Notes under the pieces: generated by a model
The model's input: the letters and a program-made list of their open reading frames with translations, nothing else
The model's database searches: none
Told to the model about the DNA's origin: nothing
NCBI GenBank assembly: GCA_003644175.1
Contig: QNBS01000061.1
Span: 1-9,576, forward strand
Reading direction: 5' to 3'
DNA length: 9,576 nucleotides
DNA from: Planctomycetota bacterium
GTDB lineage: Bacteria; Planctomycetota; Phycisphaerae; Sedimentisphaerales; Anaerohalosphaeraceae
In this document: in pieces, positions 1 through 9,230 of the stretch
Layout of the letters: each line of letters opens with the position of its first letter
Position numbering within the stretch: position 1 is the first letter of the stretch
Translations under genes and position numbers: made by a program

Positions 1-2
1 CG

Positions 3-950
3 TCATGTTATTTCCACTTCAATTTTTTCGTGTGCCTCGGACCATTCCATTTTGTCATGCCGGCCCCACGCTCTGGCCGTCGCAGCTTTTACCGCCCGTT
101 CCAGGGCCTGCCGCTGGTCGCCGCCGGCGTCCGCCAGGCCGCCGATAAACCCGGCTAACAGGTAGTCGCCGCAGCCGACGGTGCTGACCGCCGCATCCTG
201 TTCGGCCTTGACAACGCCGCTTAATACTCTGTCGGCGCCGACGGCAAGAGCGCCTTTTCGGCCCCGACTGACCAGCACCGTCCGGACCCTGTCGCAAAGA
301 CCTTTTGCCGCAGCGACAATAGCCTCAGTGCTGTCGGCAACGGAATATCCTATAAGCTCAGACAGTTCTTCGACGTTGGGCTTTATAATTTTGATATCGC
401 CCAGATCGACTATCCGCTTAAGCGCAACTCCTGAAGTATCGGCAATTATCCCGGCGCCGCGTTTGCGCAGGTTGTCGATCATGACGATCGCGTCATCGAG
501 CAGTTCGTCCTGCGGCATGGCGCCTGCAAAGACACACACGGATTTTTCGCCGACAAGCCGCGACAGATCGCCGGCGAGCAGTCTTAACGACTGTATCCCG
601 GCAAGGTCGCTCTCGGCCCGCAGATGCATCTCGCGAGCATTGTGCGTATCGACAATCGTGACATTACGGCGCGTCCGCCCCTCAACTTGAGTCATGCAGA
701 TATCGATATGCCCCCTCAAATCACCCATCGCCTCGCGCATCTGCTCGTAATCACCCTTGCCCCAGAGCCCCGCTGCGGTGCTTTTTGCGCCCATCCACGC
801 CAAGGCCCGGGATATATTCAGCGCCTTGCCCGCAGGGACGCACCGCTGCGAGGCCATCGGCTTGTGGTCGCCCCACGAAATGCCCTCAACGCGACAGGTG
901 ATATCCCAACAGGGACAAATACCGACAGTAACAATCGCTCTCGATCCCAC
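3..950 (-). CDS. PfkB-family sugar-phosphate kinase (1-phosphofructokinase/tagatose-6-phosphate kinase-like)
   Basis: A 315-residue protein of normal length for the FruK/LacC branch of the PfkB (ribokinase-like) family. These enzymes phosphorylate a sugar phosphate with ATP in the cytoplasm. Visible motifs are an N-terminal substrate-binding segment ending in Asp16, the AGKALN stretch (residues 40-45) matching the family's GGKGxN, a TRRNVTI strand (93-99), KPNVEEL (190-196), and the C-terminal anion-hole and catalytic motif TVGCGD (257-262), with Asp262 as the presumed base. The usual GAGD is GCGD here. The start is GTG: an in-frame TAA lies 9 bp upstream, so no earlier start exists, and GGAGG (954-958) sits only 3 nt from it, which is tight. 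The gene follows ftsK after 58 bp and may be read through from it. Substrate is uncertain: fructose 1-phosphate, tagatose 6-phosphate or another hexose phosphate are all possible. The family call is firm. Confidence 0.9.
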   Translation of the reverse strand: MGSRAIVTVGICPCWDITCRVEGISWGDHKPMASQRCVPAGKALNISRALAWMGAKSTAAGLWGKGDYEQMREAMGDLRGHIDICMTQVEGRTRRNVTIVDTHNAREMHLRAESDLAGIQSLRLLAGDLSRLVGEKSVCVFAGAMPQDELLDDAIVMIDNLRKRGAGIIADTSGVALKRIVDLGDIKIIKPNVEELSELIGYSVADSTEAIVAAAKGLCDRVRTVLVSRGRKGALAVGADRVLSGVVKAEQDAAVSTVGCGDYLLAGFIGGLADAGGDQRQALERAVKAATARAWGRHDKMEWSEAHEKIEVEIT

Positions 951-998
951 GAGCCTCCGTTATTAGATTGTAGATTGTAACAATCGTTCTTGATCCCA
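928..998. repeat. Imperfect 22-bp direct repeat, period 49 bp, covering the kinase start
   Basis: Positions 928-949 and 977-998 match at 20 of 22 bases; the two differences are both C/T. On the minus strand both copies read G-GGATC-AGA-CGATTGTTAC after a start-like codon: GTG at 950-948 for the kinase and ATG at 999-997 for the upstream copy. The upstream copy would encode M-G-S-R-T-I-V-T, nearly the same as the kinase N-terminus, but it is offset by one base from the kinase frame. This looks like a small segmental duplication of the gene start. Confidence 0.8.
964..985. repeat. Tandem heptamer plus 6-1-6 inverted repeat between ftsK and the kinase gene
   Basis: TAGATTG occurs twice in tandem (964-970 and 971-977). 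It overlaps a perfect inverted repeat GATTGT-A-ACAATC (973-985). The palindrome lies 23 bp upstream of the kinase start on the minus strand and just upstream of its GGAGG. No T-tract follows on the minus strand, so it does not look like an intrinsic terminator. It could be a small operator or a by-product of the local duplication. Confidence 0.5.
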
Positions 999-1008
999 TT
1001 CCAACATC

Positions 1009-3606
1009 TTAGTCCTGCTCAACCAGTTCATCCTCATACACCTCCTCTTCTTCTTCGTCTTCGTCATATTCTTCATTTTCATCGTATTCTTCGTCGTCGG
1101 CGTCGTCATCGGCGTCGTAGTCTTCGGCCTCATCGACTGTTTCCGCCGCCTCATCGTATTCTTCGTCGCCGGCGGCGAGGTCTTCGCCGCTGGCGGTCGC
1201 CTCAATCGCCATCTCCTTCTTCATCTCCTCGTACTCCGCCAACGTCATCGTCACTTCGCGGGCCTGGCTGCCCTTGTATTCGCCAAGGATACCCGAGGCG
1301 CCCATCATCTCGATTATCCGCGAAGCACGTGCATAACCGATACCCAACCGACGCTGCAGAAGGGAAACACTTCCTCGCTGCGTTTCCATCACGACCTGAA
1401 CGGCATCCTCGAAAAATTCGTCCGACGCCATTGTCGACGTGTCGATCCGATTAAGCTGCATCAACTCAGGATGGTACTGTGGCTCTGCGACCTCCTTGAG
1501 GAACCTGACCACATTCTTCACTTCCCGGTCGTCCACGAAGGCGCCCTGTGCACGAACAAGATCGCTCGTGCCGGGTCTCAGGAACAGCATATCGCCCTGG
1601 CCCAAAAGCGTCTCGCCGCCGTTTTGATCGAGAATAATCCGGCTGTCCATCCGCGAGGCGACCCGAAACGCGATCCGCGACGGCATATTCGACTTGATCA
1701 ACCCCGTCACCACCGTCGCCTGCGGGCGCTGCGTGGCGACGACAAGATGAATACCGTCCGCACGGCTCTTCTGGGCCAGACGCACAATATACGCCTCGAT
1801 CTCTTTGGCCGCGGTCATCATCAGGTCCGCCAATTCGTCGATGATAATCACGAGATGCGGCATCATCTTGGGGATCTTGGCTTCTTCTTCGGCGGTCGTC
1901 GGATTGAAACGCGCGATGATCTCCTCGGGTCCGAGCTTGTTATACGATGCGATATTCCTGACCTTGGCCTCGGCGAGAAGCTCGTACCGCTCGTCCATCT
2001 TGGTCGTGGCCCACTCCAGAATCTGCTCTGCGCGCCTCGTATCCGTCACCGTCGGGCACATCAAATGCGGAATCGACTCGAACGCCGCCATCTCCACCAT
2101 CTTGGGGTCGATCAGGATCAGCTTGACCTCGTCGGGCCGTTTCGTCAGAAGAATGCTCGTCACGATCGTGTTGATACACACGCTCTTGCCCGAGCCGGTT
2201 GTGCCGGCGATGAGCAGGTGAGGCATCGCCGCCAGGTCGGTAACCAGCACCTCGCCCGATGAACTCTTGCCCAAAAACAACGGGATATACATTCGTTCGG
2301 GTCTGGAGCCGGCACGCATAATCAGATCCTTGATGCGCACGATCTCACGCTGGGTGTTCGGCACTTCAATACCTATCGTATGCCTGCCGGCAAGCGGCGC
2401 GACCACCCGCACGGAACCTGCGCTTAGCGCCCGGGCCATGTCGTTGGCGAGATTGGATATCTGGCTGACCTTGATGCCGGGGGCAAGCTCCAGCTCGTAC
2501 ATCGTTATCGCAGGACCGGGTTCGGCGTTTACAACATGCGCATTTACGCCGAACTCGCCGAGCAACTCCTCGAGCGCCTGTGCCTTTTGCCCCACCATCT
2601 TTTCCTGAATCGCCGCAAACCCGTGCTGCGCATCCTTGAGCAGCTCCAGCGACGGCAGCTCGTAATCCTCGTAGCTCTTGGGCACGTAAGGCTTCATCGG
2701 CCTCGACCGCGACGCGGCTATCTCGATTTTGGTCTTTTTCTTCTTGTCTTTGGCGGCAGACTTTCGCCTGCTCTTCTTTTCGGGCTCAGGGGCGCCATGC
2801 AGCTTTTCCTCCAGCGCATCGGAAACGGCCGGGTGGTCTTCGTGTTCCAGTTCCATGAACCCGCCAACGTCGTGATAGTCAACCCGGCGACCGGGCCTTG
2901 CCCTCCTCAATCCACCCCGCGACGTATGCAGCGCCGTCGTCAAACCTTCAACCTGCCGCCTCTGTCCGGCGCTGAGTCGCTTCCAGATCTCGCCCATTTC
3001 CCGTGAACGCTCCTTTGCCGCCGACAGGGCCGGAACCGCAAAACCAAATAACCGTCCCGCCCCACGACCAAGGAAGCAAAGCAAAGCAACAACCACCGTA
3101 TCCGCCAACAAAACCGCACCCACGATCCACGTGCAAATCACCAGGATCACGGTGCCCAGTCTCGCCACATACCCGGACAGAAACGAGCCGGCGGTAATAC
3201 CTAATATGCCGCCGTTTCCCTCAATAAAACCGCCGGAAGAATAAGGCCAGCCCTCTCCGGTCGGCCACAACAGATACCATGTGCATGAAACCGCCAGAAC
3301 CAGCAGACACAAACCGAACGAACGAAGCACCGGCTGTGTGATCCTGGCGCCGCCAAGACTCGCCGCCAGCGCCCACCCCACGGAAAACAGCAGGACAAAA
3401 ACGCCCGGGCCCAGGTAGTACAGCAGGTAGTACGCACAAAAAGCCCCCACCGAACCGCACCAGTTCGCCGGCGGATCATTTGTCGGGAACACCTGGCGGC
3501 TGGGCGGATCCCATATACTGAAACTCATGCAACTGCAAAGCAGCATGATACAGCCGGCAAGGGCAAACCCCTTTAACGCAATACTGTACAACTGTTTCTG
3601 CTTCAA
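1009..3606 (-). CDS. ftsK: FtsK/SpoIIIE-type DNA translocase with acidic C-terminal tail
   Basis: An 865-residue membrane-anchored DNA pump of the FtsK/SpoIIIE family. In well-studied members it moves chromosome ends across the division site and promotes dimer resolution. Residues 8-185 hold four or five hydrophobic segments (about 8-30, 53-81, 93-114, 132-180), the FtsK membrane domain. Residues 190-310 are a short charged linker. The motor follows, with Walker A GTTGSGKS (468-475) and Walker B LVIIIDE (585-591). Residues 727-786 form the gamma winged helix, which includes QRRLGIGYARASRII and normally reads oriented KOPS-like DNA sites. Residues 807-865 are an extra Asp/Glu/Tyr-rich tail. 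The start is TTG, chosen because the first ATG (codon 21) would cut the first membrane segment in half; AAAGG lies 9 nt upstream of the TTG. A short open frame stops one base before it. Confidence 0.95.
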   Translation of the reverse strand: MKQKQLYSIALKGFALAGCIMLLCSCMSFSIWDPPSRQVFPTNDPPANWCGSVGAFCAYYLLYYLGPGVFVLLFSVGWALAASLGGARITQPVLRSFGLCLLVLAVSCTWYLLWPTGEGWPYSSGGFIEGNGGILGITAGSFLSGYVARLGTVILVICTWIVGAVLLADTVVVALLCFLGRGAGRLFGFAVPALSAAKERSREMGEIWKRLSAGQRRQVEGLTTALHTSRGGLRRARPGRRVDYHDVGGFMELEHEDHPAVSDALEEKLHGAPEPEKKSRRKSAAKDKKKKTKIEIAASRSRPMKPYVPKSYEDYELPSLELLKDAQHGFAAIQEKMVGQKAQALEELLGEFGVNAHVVNAEPGPAITMYELELAPGIKVSQISNLANDMARALSAGSVRVVAPLAGRHTIGIEVPNTQREIVRIKDLIMRAGSRPERMYIPLFLGKSSSGEVLVTDLAAMPHLLIAGTTGSGKSVCINTIVTSILLTKRPDEVKLILIDPKMVEMAAFESIPHLMCPTVTDTRRAEQILEWATTKMDERYELLAEAKVRNIASYNKLGPEEIIARFNPTTAEEEAKIPKMMPHLVIIIDELADLMMTAAKEIEAYIVRLAQKSRADGIHLVVATQRPQATVVTGLIKSNMPSRIAFRVASRMDSRIILDQNGGETLLGQGDMLFLRPGTSDLVRAQGAFVDDREVKNVVRFLKEVAEPQYHPELMQLNRIDTSTMASDEFFEDAVQVVMETQRGSVSLLQRRLGIGYARASRIIEMMGASGILGEYKGSQAREVTMTLAEYEEMKKEMAIEATASGEDLAAGDEEYDEAAETVDEAEDYDADDDADDEEYDENEEYDEDEEEEEVYEDELVEQD
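1012..1185 (-). repeat. Low-complexity coding repeat: acidic EEYDE-rich tail of FtsK
   Basis: This is the 3' end of ftsK, coding residues 808-865. EEYDE occurs three times exactly (residues 815-819, 839-843, 845-849), with a relaxed copy, EVYED, at 855-859. The DNA is a run of GAA/GAC/GAT/TAT codons, so on the plus strand it reads as a TTC/GTC-rich stretch. The tail lies beyond the gamma domain, where most FtsK proteins end. Slippage could make its length vary between strains. Confidence 0.85.
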
Positions 3607-3607
3607 C

Positions 3608-3763
3608 TCACAAAGCCTTTCCCGCCAAAACTAAATTCGCCCGCACCGCCCGGGCCATGTCCACAGTATTGGCGCACATTATTTTATCGGCATCTACACC
3701 CCTATTCCTGTAGTATGCCCCCCATAGGCATCCTCCCCACGGAATTATCAGACCAAAAAGCAA
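3608..3763 (-). CDS. Candidate small membrane protein, directly upstream of ftsK
   Basis: An open frame runs from 3796 down to a TGA at 3610-3608, one base before the TTG start of ftsK (TGA-G-TTG). The only usual start codon at its beginning is TTG at 3763, giving 51 residues. The product starts with a hydrophobic segment (LFGLIIPWGGCLWGAYY) and then a basic turn (RNRG). An amphipathic, Ala/Val/Leu-rich tail follows, ending LVLAGKAL. This fits a single-pass membrane peptide with its positive side after the helix. I do not recognise a family. The ftsK Shine-Dalgarno lies inside the last codons, so translation of the two could be coupled. The ribosome-binding site of the ORF itself is weak (GGGG close to the TTG). 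It could also be the 3' remnant of a longer gene cut by the repeat element that ends at 3801, or a chance frame. Confidence 0.4.
   Translation of the reverse strand: MLFGLIIPWGGCLWGAYYRNRGVDADKIMCANTVDMARAVRANLVLAGKAL
3689..3719. repeat. 10-bp hairpin inside the candidate small ORF
   Basis: GGCATCTACA (3689-3698) pairs with TGTAG-T-ATGCC (3709-3719) with one bulged base and a 10-nt loop. It lies 83 bp upstream of the ftsK start. If the small ORF is not translated, this would be a leader hairpin of ftsK. If it is translated, the pairing may be incidental. No T-tract follows on the minus strand. Confidence 0.5.
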
Positions 3764-3800
3764 AAGCCCCGCAGTCCATTCCCGACCGCCGGGCTCCTAC

Positions 3801-3959
3801 ACCGGTCCTACTAAAAAATTGCGCTATCAGGATGACATCTTCTGGAGGGGTGGCAGCCACTGGAGCGAAGCGCAAGTGGATGGGAGCGCTGGGATTAAAC
3901 CATCCACCTCGCTCCGTTCGGTGGCTGCCACCCAAGCGCAATATCTTTAGAGGATTGGT
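3801..3959. repeat. Nested inverted-repeat (giant stem-loop) element between the lipoprotein gene and the ftsK side
   Basis: Several arms pair in the right order. Imperfect outer arms are 3801-3825 and 3935-3959 (with a perfect 8-bp core, ATTGCGCT/AGCGCAAT). A perfect 13-bp stem is 3848-3860/3921-3933. Then come 3862-3868/3909-3915 (7 bp) and 3876-3883/3900-3907 (8 bp), closing on a 16-nt loop. Total span is 159 bp. It begins one base after the lipoprotein stop codon and ends next to the candidate small ORF. On the minus strand the outer stem is followed by a T-run (TTTTTT, 3818-3813), so it could also end transcription from the lipoprotein gene. No clear target-site duplication is seen. The form fits a MITE- or REP-like intergenic repeat, but copy number cannot be judged from one window. 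Confidence 0.75.
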
Positions 3960-3960
3960 A

Positions 3961-4635
3961 TCAGATACCTTCCTGCGTCGCAAGCTCGTTCTGGAGCGGC
4001 TGAATGTTGACGCCCGGAACCTCAACAATAACTCCCAGGCGGCCTAACTCGCCGGCAACATCCGGCTGGTAAGGATCCAACTGAAAACTCCGGCGCAGAT
4101 TCGCTTCGGCCCTGGAACTATCGCGCCTGGCCAGATAATAAAAGCCGATCCGCTTGTAGACATCCGGCGAGTCCGGGGCAATCGCCAGCGCCTCGCTGTG
4201 GCATTTCAACGCGTAATCGTCGAAATACTCCTTCTCAAACGCCTCGGCCAACCCCAGCAGCATTTCCGCCGAAAGAGCCGCCCTGTCAATGGCGCCGGCG
4301 GCGGCGGCCTTGGCTCCGGCCTCGTCGCCCCTGTCCAGGAACAGCCTTACCAGCGACGCTTCGGCATCCCACAGAACCGGGTCAAAACCCACCGCGATAC
4401 GGTACTCGTCCTCGGCCTTTCTCCACAGGCCGGAGGCATGATAGATCCGGCCCAGTTCATAATGCGCCTGCGGGCTCTCATACCTGGCGTCGATCCGGCG
4501 ACGCAGCACCTCTGTTCTCTGCTCGACGCTCATGATACCCGCCGGCGGGACCTGGCTCACCTCAGATTCGCCACAGCCAACGACCAGAAATGTTAGAACA
4601 ACCGCCGACCCTATCAGCTTTATCTTATACGGCAT
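3961..4635 (-). CDS. TPR-repeat lipoprotein
   Basis: A 224-residue protein with a lipoprotein signal: a basic start (KIK), a hydrophobic core and lipobox VVGC with the modified Cys at residue 21. Gly22-Glu23 follow. The mature part is mostly helical, with about four tetratricopeptide repeats (roughly residues 54-87, 88-121, 124-156, 157-190). The clearest are AHYELGRIYHASGLWRKAEDEY and the DVYKRIGFYYLARRDSSRAEANL region. TPRs are protein-binding scaffolds, so a role in an envelope complex is likely but the partner is unknown. The ATG is well supported: AAAGGAGG lies 5 nt upstream (4641-4648). A hairpin touches that site. The gene lies 163 bp after gyrB, so it may have its own promoter. The stem-loop element begins right after its stop codon. 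Confidence 0.85.
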   Translation of the reverse strand: MPYKIKLIGSAVVLTFLVVGCGESEVSQVPPAGIMSVEQRTEVLRRRIDARYESPQAHYELGRIYHASGLWRKAEDEYRIAVGFDPVLWDAEASLVRLFLDRGDEAGAKAAAAGAIDRAALSAEMLLGLAEAFEKEYFDDYALKCHSEALAIAPDSPDVYKRIGFYYLARRDSSRAEANLRRSFQLDPYQPDVAGELGRLGVIVEVPGVNIQPLQNELATQEGI

Positions 4636-4648
4636 TTTCGCCTCCTTT

Positions 4649-4664
4649 CCCGACCCCTGTCGGG
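4649..4664. promoter_or_regulatory. Perfect hairpin abutting the lipoprotein ribosome-binding site
   Basis: CCCGAC and GTCGGG form a perfect 6-bp GC-rich stem with a 4-nt loop. On the minus-strand transcript the stem ends exactly where AAAGGAGG begins, 13 nt before the ATG. No U-tract follows, so it is not a typical terminator. It may influence ribosome access or protect the 5' end of the mRNA. Function is inferred. Confidence 0.5.
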
Positions 4665-4695
4665 CCGCGATTACATTCCATTCCTTCCGCGGACT

Positions 4696-4723
4696 ATTCT
4701 GCGCGCACCGCCAACTTTTGCAA
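4696..4723 (-). promoter_or_regulatory. Possible sigma-70-type promoter for the lipoprotein gene
   Basis: On the minus strand TTGCAA (4718-4723) and CAGAAT (4696-4701) are separated by 16 bp. Each matches the TTGACA/TATAAT consensus at 4 of 6 positions. The pair lies about 60-90 bp upstream of the lipoprotein ATG within the 163-bp gap after gyrB. This is a weak match and could be chance. Confidence 0.2.
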
Positions 4724-4798
4724 GATAAAAATATCCCCCTTGCTCAATTTTTCTGTAAACCGTTCAGCAACCGACGCCGGCCGCCGCATACGCCGATT

Positions 4799-7614
<2,816 letters not shown>

Positions 7615-7665
7615 CTCTCCTCAGCCTCCGGTTGCTTTGATTCTGTCGGACTTTTCGTTCCGGTG

Positions 7666-8769
7666 CTACAGATTGACCGGCATCACAATGTAAACAAAAT
7701 TACTCCCGCTCTTGATCAGCCCCGGCCTGTCCGCGTCGCCCAGGTGAAGCTCGAAATTATCGGCCTTTATCGCCCGCAAAACATCTATCAGAAATTGCGG
7801 ATTAAAACCTATCTCCATCGGCGCATCGCTGTATTCGACCGCCATGTCCACCTGTGCGTCGCCCGTTTCCGGCGCGCGGCTGGAAAAGACCAACTCGCCG
7901 GCGCTCAATGACAGCTTGACTCCTTTGCTGTCTTCGGTCGCCAGCAGCGCCGCCCGGCGAACCGCGCTCAAGGCGGCGTCGGTATTCAGGACCAGCTTCT
8001 TTGTATAGTCGGTTGGAATAATGTCCTCGTACTTCGGGAAGTTGCCCTCGACAAGATTCGAGCTTATCACCACGTCGGCACACATCAGCGCGACCTGGTT
8101 GTCCACAAAACGAACGCCGACCGTTGCATCGACGTCGCCGCCCACGCGGTCAAGCAGCGACATCATCTTCGCCGGCACAATAACGCGACCTTCCGGCAGT
8201 TTGCCCCTGGCGGACGACCCCAGATTAACGAGACTCTTAGCCAGGCGACGACCGTCCGTCGCCACGAGCGTCAACTTCTTGCCGTCCACTTCCCACAGTA
8301 CGCCATTCAAAGCATAGCGGGTGCTCTCTCTGGCGGCGGCGAAGACACATTGCTCAATGCCCTCCTGGAGTTTGGCGAGGCTCATCTCAAAATCAGCCTC
8401 CGCCTCGAACCCGGCGACGGCGGGAAACTGCCCGGCTTCGTGGCCGTAAATAGTGAAATGGCTGTCGGCGCCTCTGATATGAACAGCCGCCTCGGAAGCC
8501 TCGAACGCCACAATCTCATCTATGGCCTCACGAACAATGGAACCCACCTTGTCGGCAGGCACTACAGCTACGCCGGGTTGCTCGATCTCGACCTGGCTGA
8601 CTCTGCATGTAATACCCACCTCAAGATCCGTGGCGCACAGCTTGACGACATCGTCCTGGGCTGTGAAGCATATACACTGCAGGATCGGCTTGGGGGTGCG
8701 GCTGGGCACAATACTGGTAACCAGGGCCAAAGCCTCCTGCAGCGCCGCAGTGTTAAATTTTACTTTCAT
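7666..8769 (-). CDS. dnaN: DNA polymerase III beta subunit (sliding clamp)
   Basis: A 367-residue protein of typical length with three clamp domains of roughly 120 residues each (about 1-125, 126-245, 246-367). It forms the dimeric ring that tethers the replicative polymerase to DNA and docks many repair factors. Family marks are ATDLEVG (46-52), ATDGRRLA (170-177), LVEGNFPKYEDIIP (239-252) and the C-terminal VMPVNL, matching the usual MPMRL-type end that lines the binding cleft. The ATG is preceded by GAGGAAG (8772-8778) at 3 nt. The gene is first in a dnaN-dciA-gyrB run, with a 51-bp gap to dciA. Its upstream region is the 477-bp repeat-rich intergenic stretch, so its promoter should lie there. 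Confidence 0.98.
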   Translation of the reverse strand: MKVKFNTAALQEALALVTSIVPSRTPKPILQCICFTAQDDVVKLCATDLEVGITCRVSQVEIEQPGVAVVPADKVGSIVREAIDEIVAFEASEAAVHIRGADSHFTIYGHEAGQFPAVAGFEAEADFEMSLAKLQEGIEQCVFAAARESTRYALNGVLWEVDGKKLTLVATDGRRLAKSLVNLGSSARGKLPEGRVIVPAKMMSLLDRVGGDVDATVGVRFVDNQVALMCADVVISSNLVEGNFPKYEDIIPTDYTKKLVLNTDAALSAVRRAALLATEDSKGVKLSLSAGELVFSSRAPETGDAQVDMAVEYSDAPMEIGFNPQFLIDVLRAIKADNFELHLGDADRPGLIKSGSNFVYIVMPVNL

Positions 8770-8866
8770 AACTTCCTCTGTCTAAAATCATTCCCTGGAA
8801 TATCCGCAGTTCGCCACCGGGCGCGGCGGAACTGTAACCCACTACTGTAACCGAGAAAGGCCGTCC

Positions 8867-8883
8867 TGCAAAGTGTTTTTGCA
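8867..8883. repeat. Inverted repeat TGCAAA-N5-TTTGCA
   Basis: A perfect 6-bp dyad with a 5-bp spacer, 84 bp upstream of the dnaN start. It has the size of a classic dimer-bound operator. No regulator can be named from the sequence. Confidence 0.45.
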
Positions 8884-8969
8884 CGTTTGAGACAACTTTT
8901 TTCCCAACAAAAAAACCGGCTGTCCCCCCGCGTCTATTTCCTCCCGGCAAACAACAGATGCTCCTCTTG

Positions 8970-9012
8970 ATAGTACTACTAAGTTATATATATAAACCTG
9001 TATTATTATTAG
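8970..9012. other. AT-rich block, possible DNA unwinding element
   Basis: Only 8 of 43 bases are G or C, in a surrounding GC-rich region. It contains TATATATATA-like sequence flanked by triplet runs: TAGTACTACTAA on one side and TATTATTATTAG on the other. The triplet runs resemble the DnaA-trio pattern next to unwinding elements, but no good DnaA box adjoins them. Confidence 0.4.
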
Positions 9013-9070
9013 TCGTATGGTCCGGGCTTTTGTTAAAACTACCAAGCCACCTCTCCGTAACCCACTACCT

Positions 9071-9084
9071 CGTAACAGGTTACG
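9071..9084. repeat. Inverted repeat CGTAAC-AG-GTTACG
   Basis: A perfect 6-2-6 palindrome made of two opposed copies of the GTAAC word. It lies 2 bp from the second copy of the 12-bp repeat. It fits a dimeric binding site belonging to the same site family. Confidence 0.6.
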
Positions 9085-9194
9085 TCCACAATCCCTCCCC
9101 TCCTGCCCGTTGACAACCTGTGGCGTTTCCTGTGGGCCGCCGGCTCGTTTTGTTACAACTGTCCCGCCGCTCTCGAAACCGGCTTTTCCCCCGG

Positions 9195-9220
9195 CGGTTG
9201 TCTCACAATTATAACAACCG
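9195..9220. repeat. Inverted repeat CGGTTGT-N12-ACAACCG
   Basis: A perfect 7-bp stem with a 12-nt AT-rich loop, 26 bp beyond the ABC-F stop codon. No T-tract follows on the minus strand, so it is not a clear terminator for the ABC-F gene. It may be an origin-region hairpin or a weak terminator. The loop side carries TGTCTCA, a word found three times in this region. Confidence 0.5.
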
Positions 9221-9230
9221 ACCTTACACC

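Larger units (their letters stand above)
8834..9068. repeat. 12-bp direct repeat GTAACCCACTAC (two copies)
   Basis: Exact copies lie at 8834-8845 and 9057-9068, 223 bp apart, one on each side of the AT-rich block. The first is followed by a second GTAACC at 8847, forming CTGTAACC twice with a 13-bp period (8832-8839, 8845-8852). The second is followed by CGTAAC at 9071, a 15-bp period. They look like binding sites for one protein. Confidence 0.7.

Noticed and set aside
963..1205. An 80-codon frame overlapping the acidic tail region of ftsK
   Set aside because: It is an alternate frame of the low-complexity repeat, giving a Thr/Lys/Met-rich product with no support.
1471..2262. A 263-codon plus-strand frame opposite ftsK
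   Set aside because: It is antisense to the ftsK motor domain and shows no family motif; its composition reflects the complementary codons.
3702..4047. Open frames on both strands (3702-4028 minus, 3715-4047 plus) across the stem-loop element
   Set aside because: They overlap the lipoprotein 3' end, and much of their length is the inverted-repeat element, which tends to be open in both directions. No protein-like features are seen.
4720..4743. A short dyad in the gap after gyrB as a terminator
   Set aside because: The stem is short and bulged and no T-run follows on the minus strand, so a terminator for gyrB is not supported.
8753..8950. A 65-codon minus-strand frame that overlaps the start of dnaN
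   Set aside because: It overlaps dnaN by 17 bases, starts with TTG without good support, and is compositionally odd. It is more likely dnaN leader sequence.
8842..9045. A 67-codon minus-strand frame with TTG start and a GAGAGG upstream
   Set aside because: It runs through the AT-rich block with ATA-rich codons unlike its neighbours, and no family is recognised. The Shine-Dalgarno-like sequence alone is not enough.
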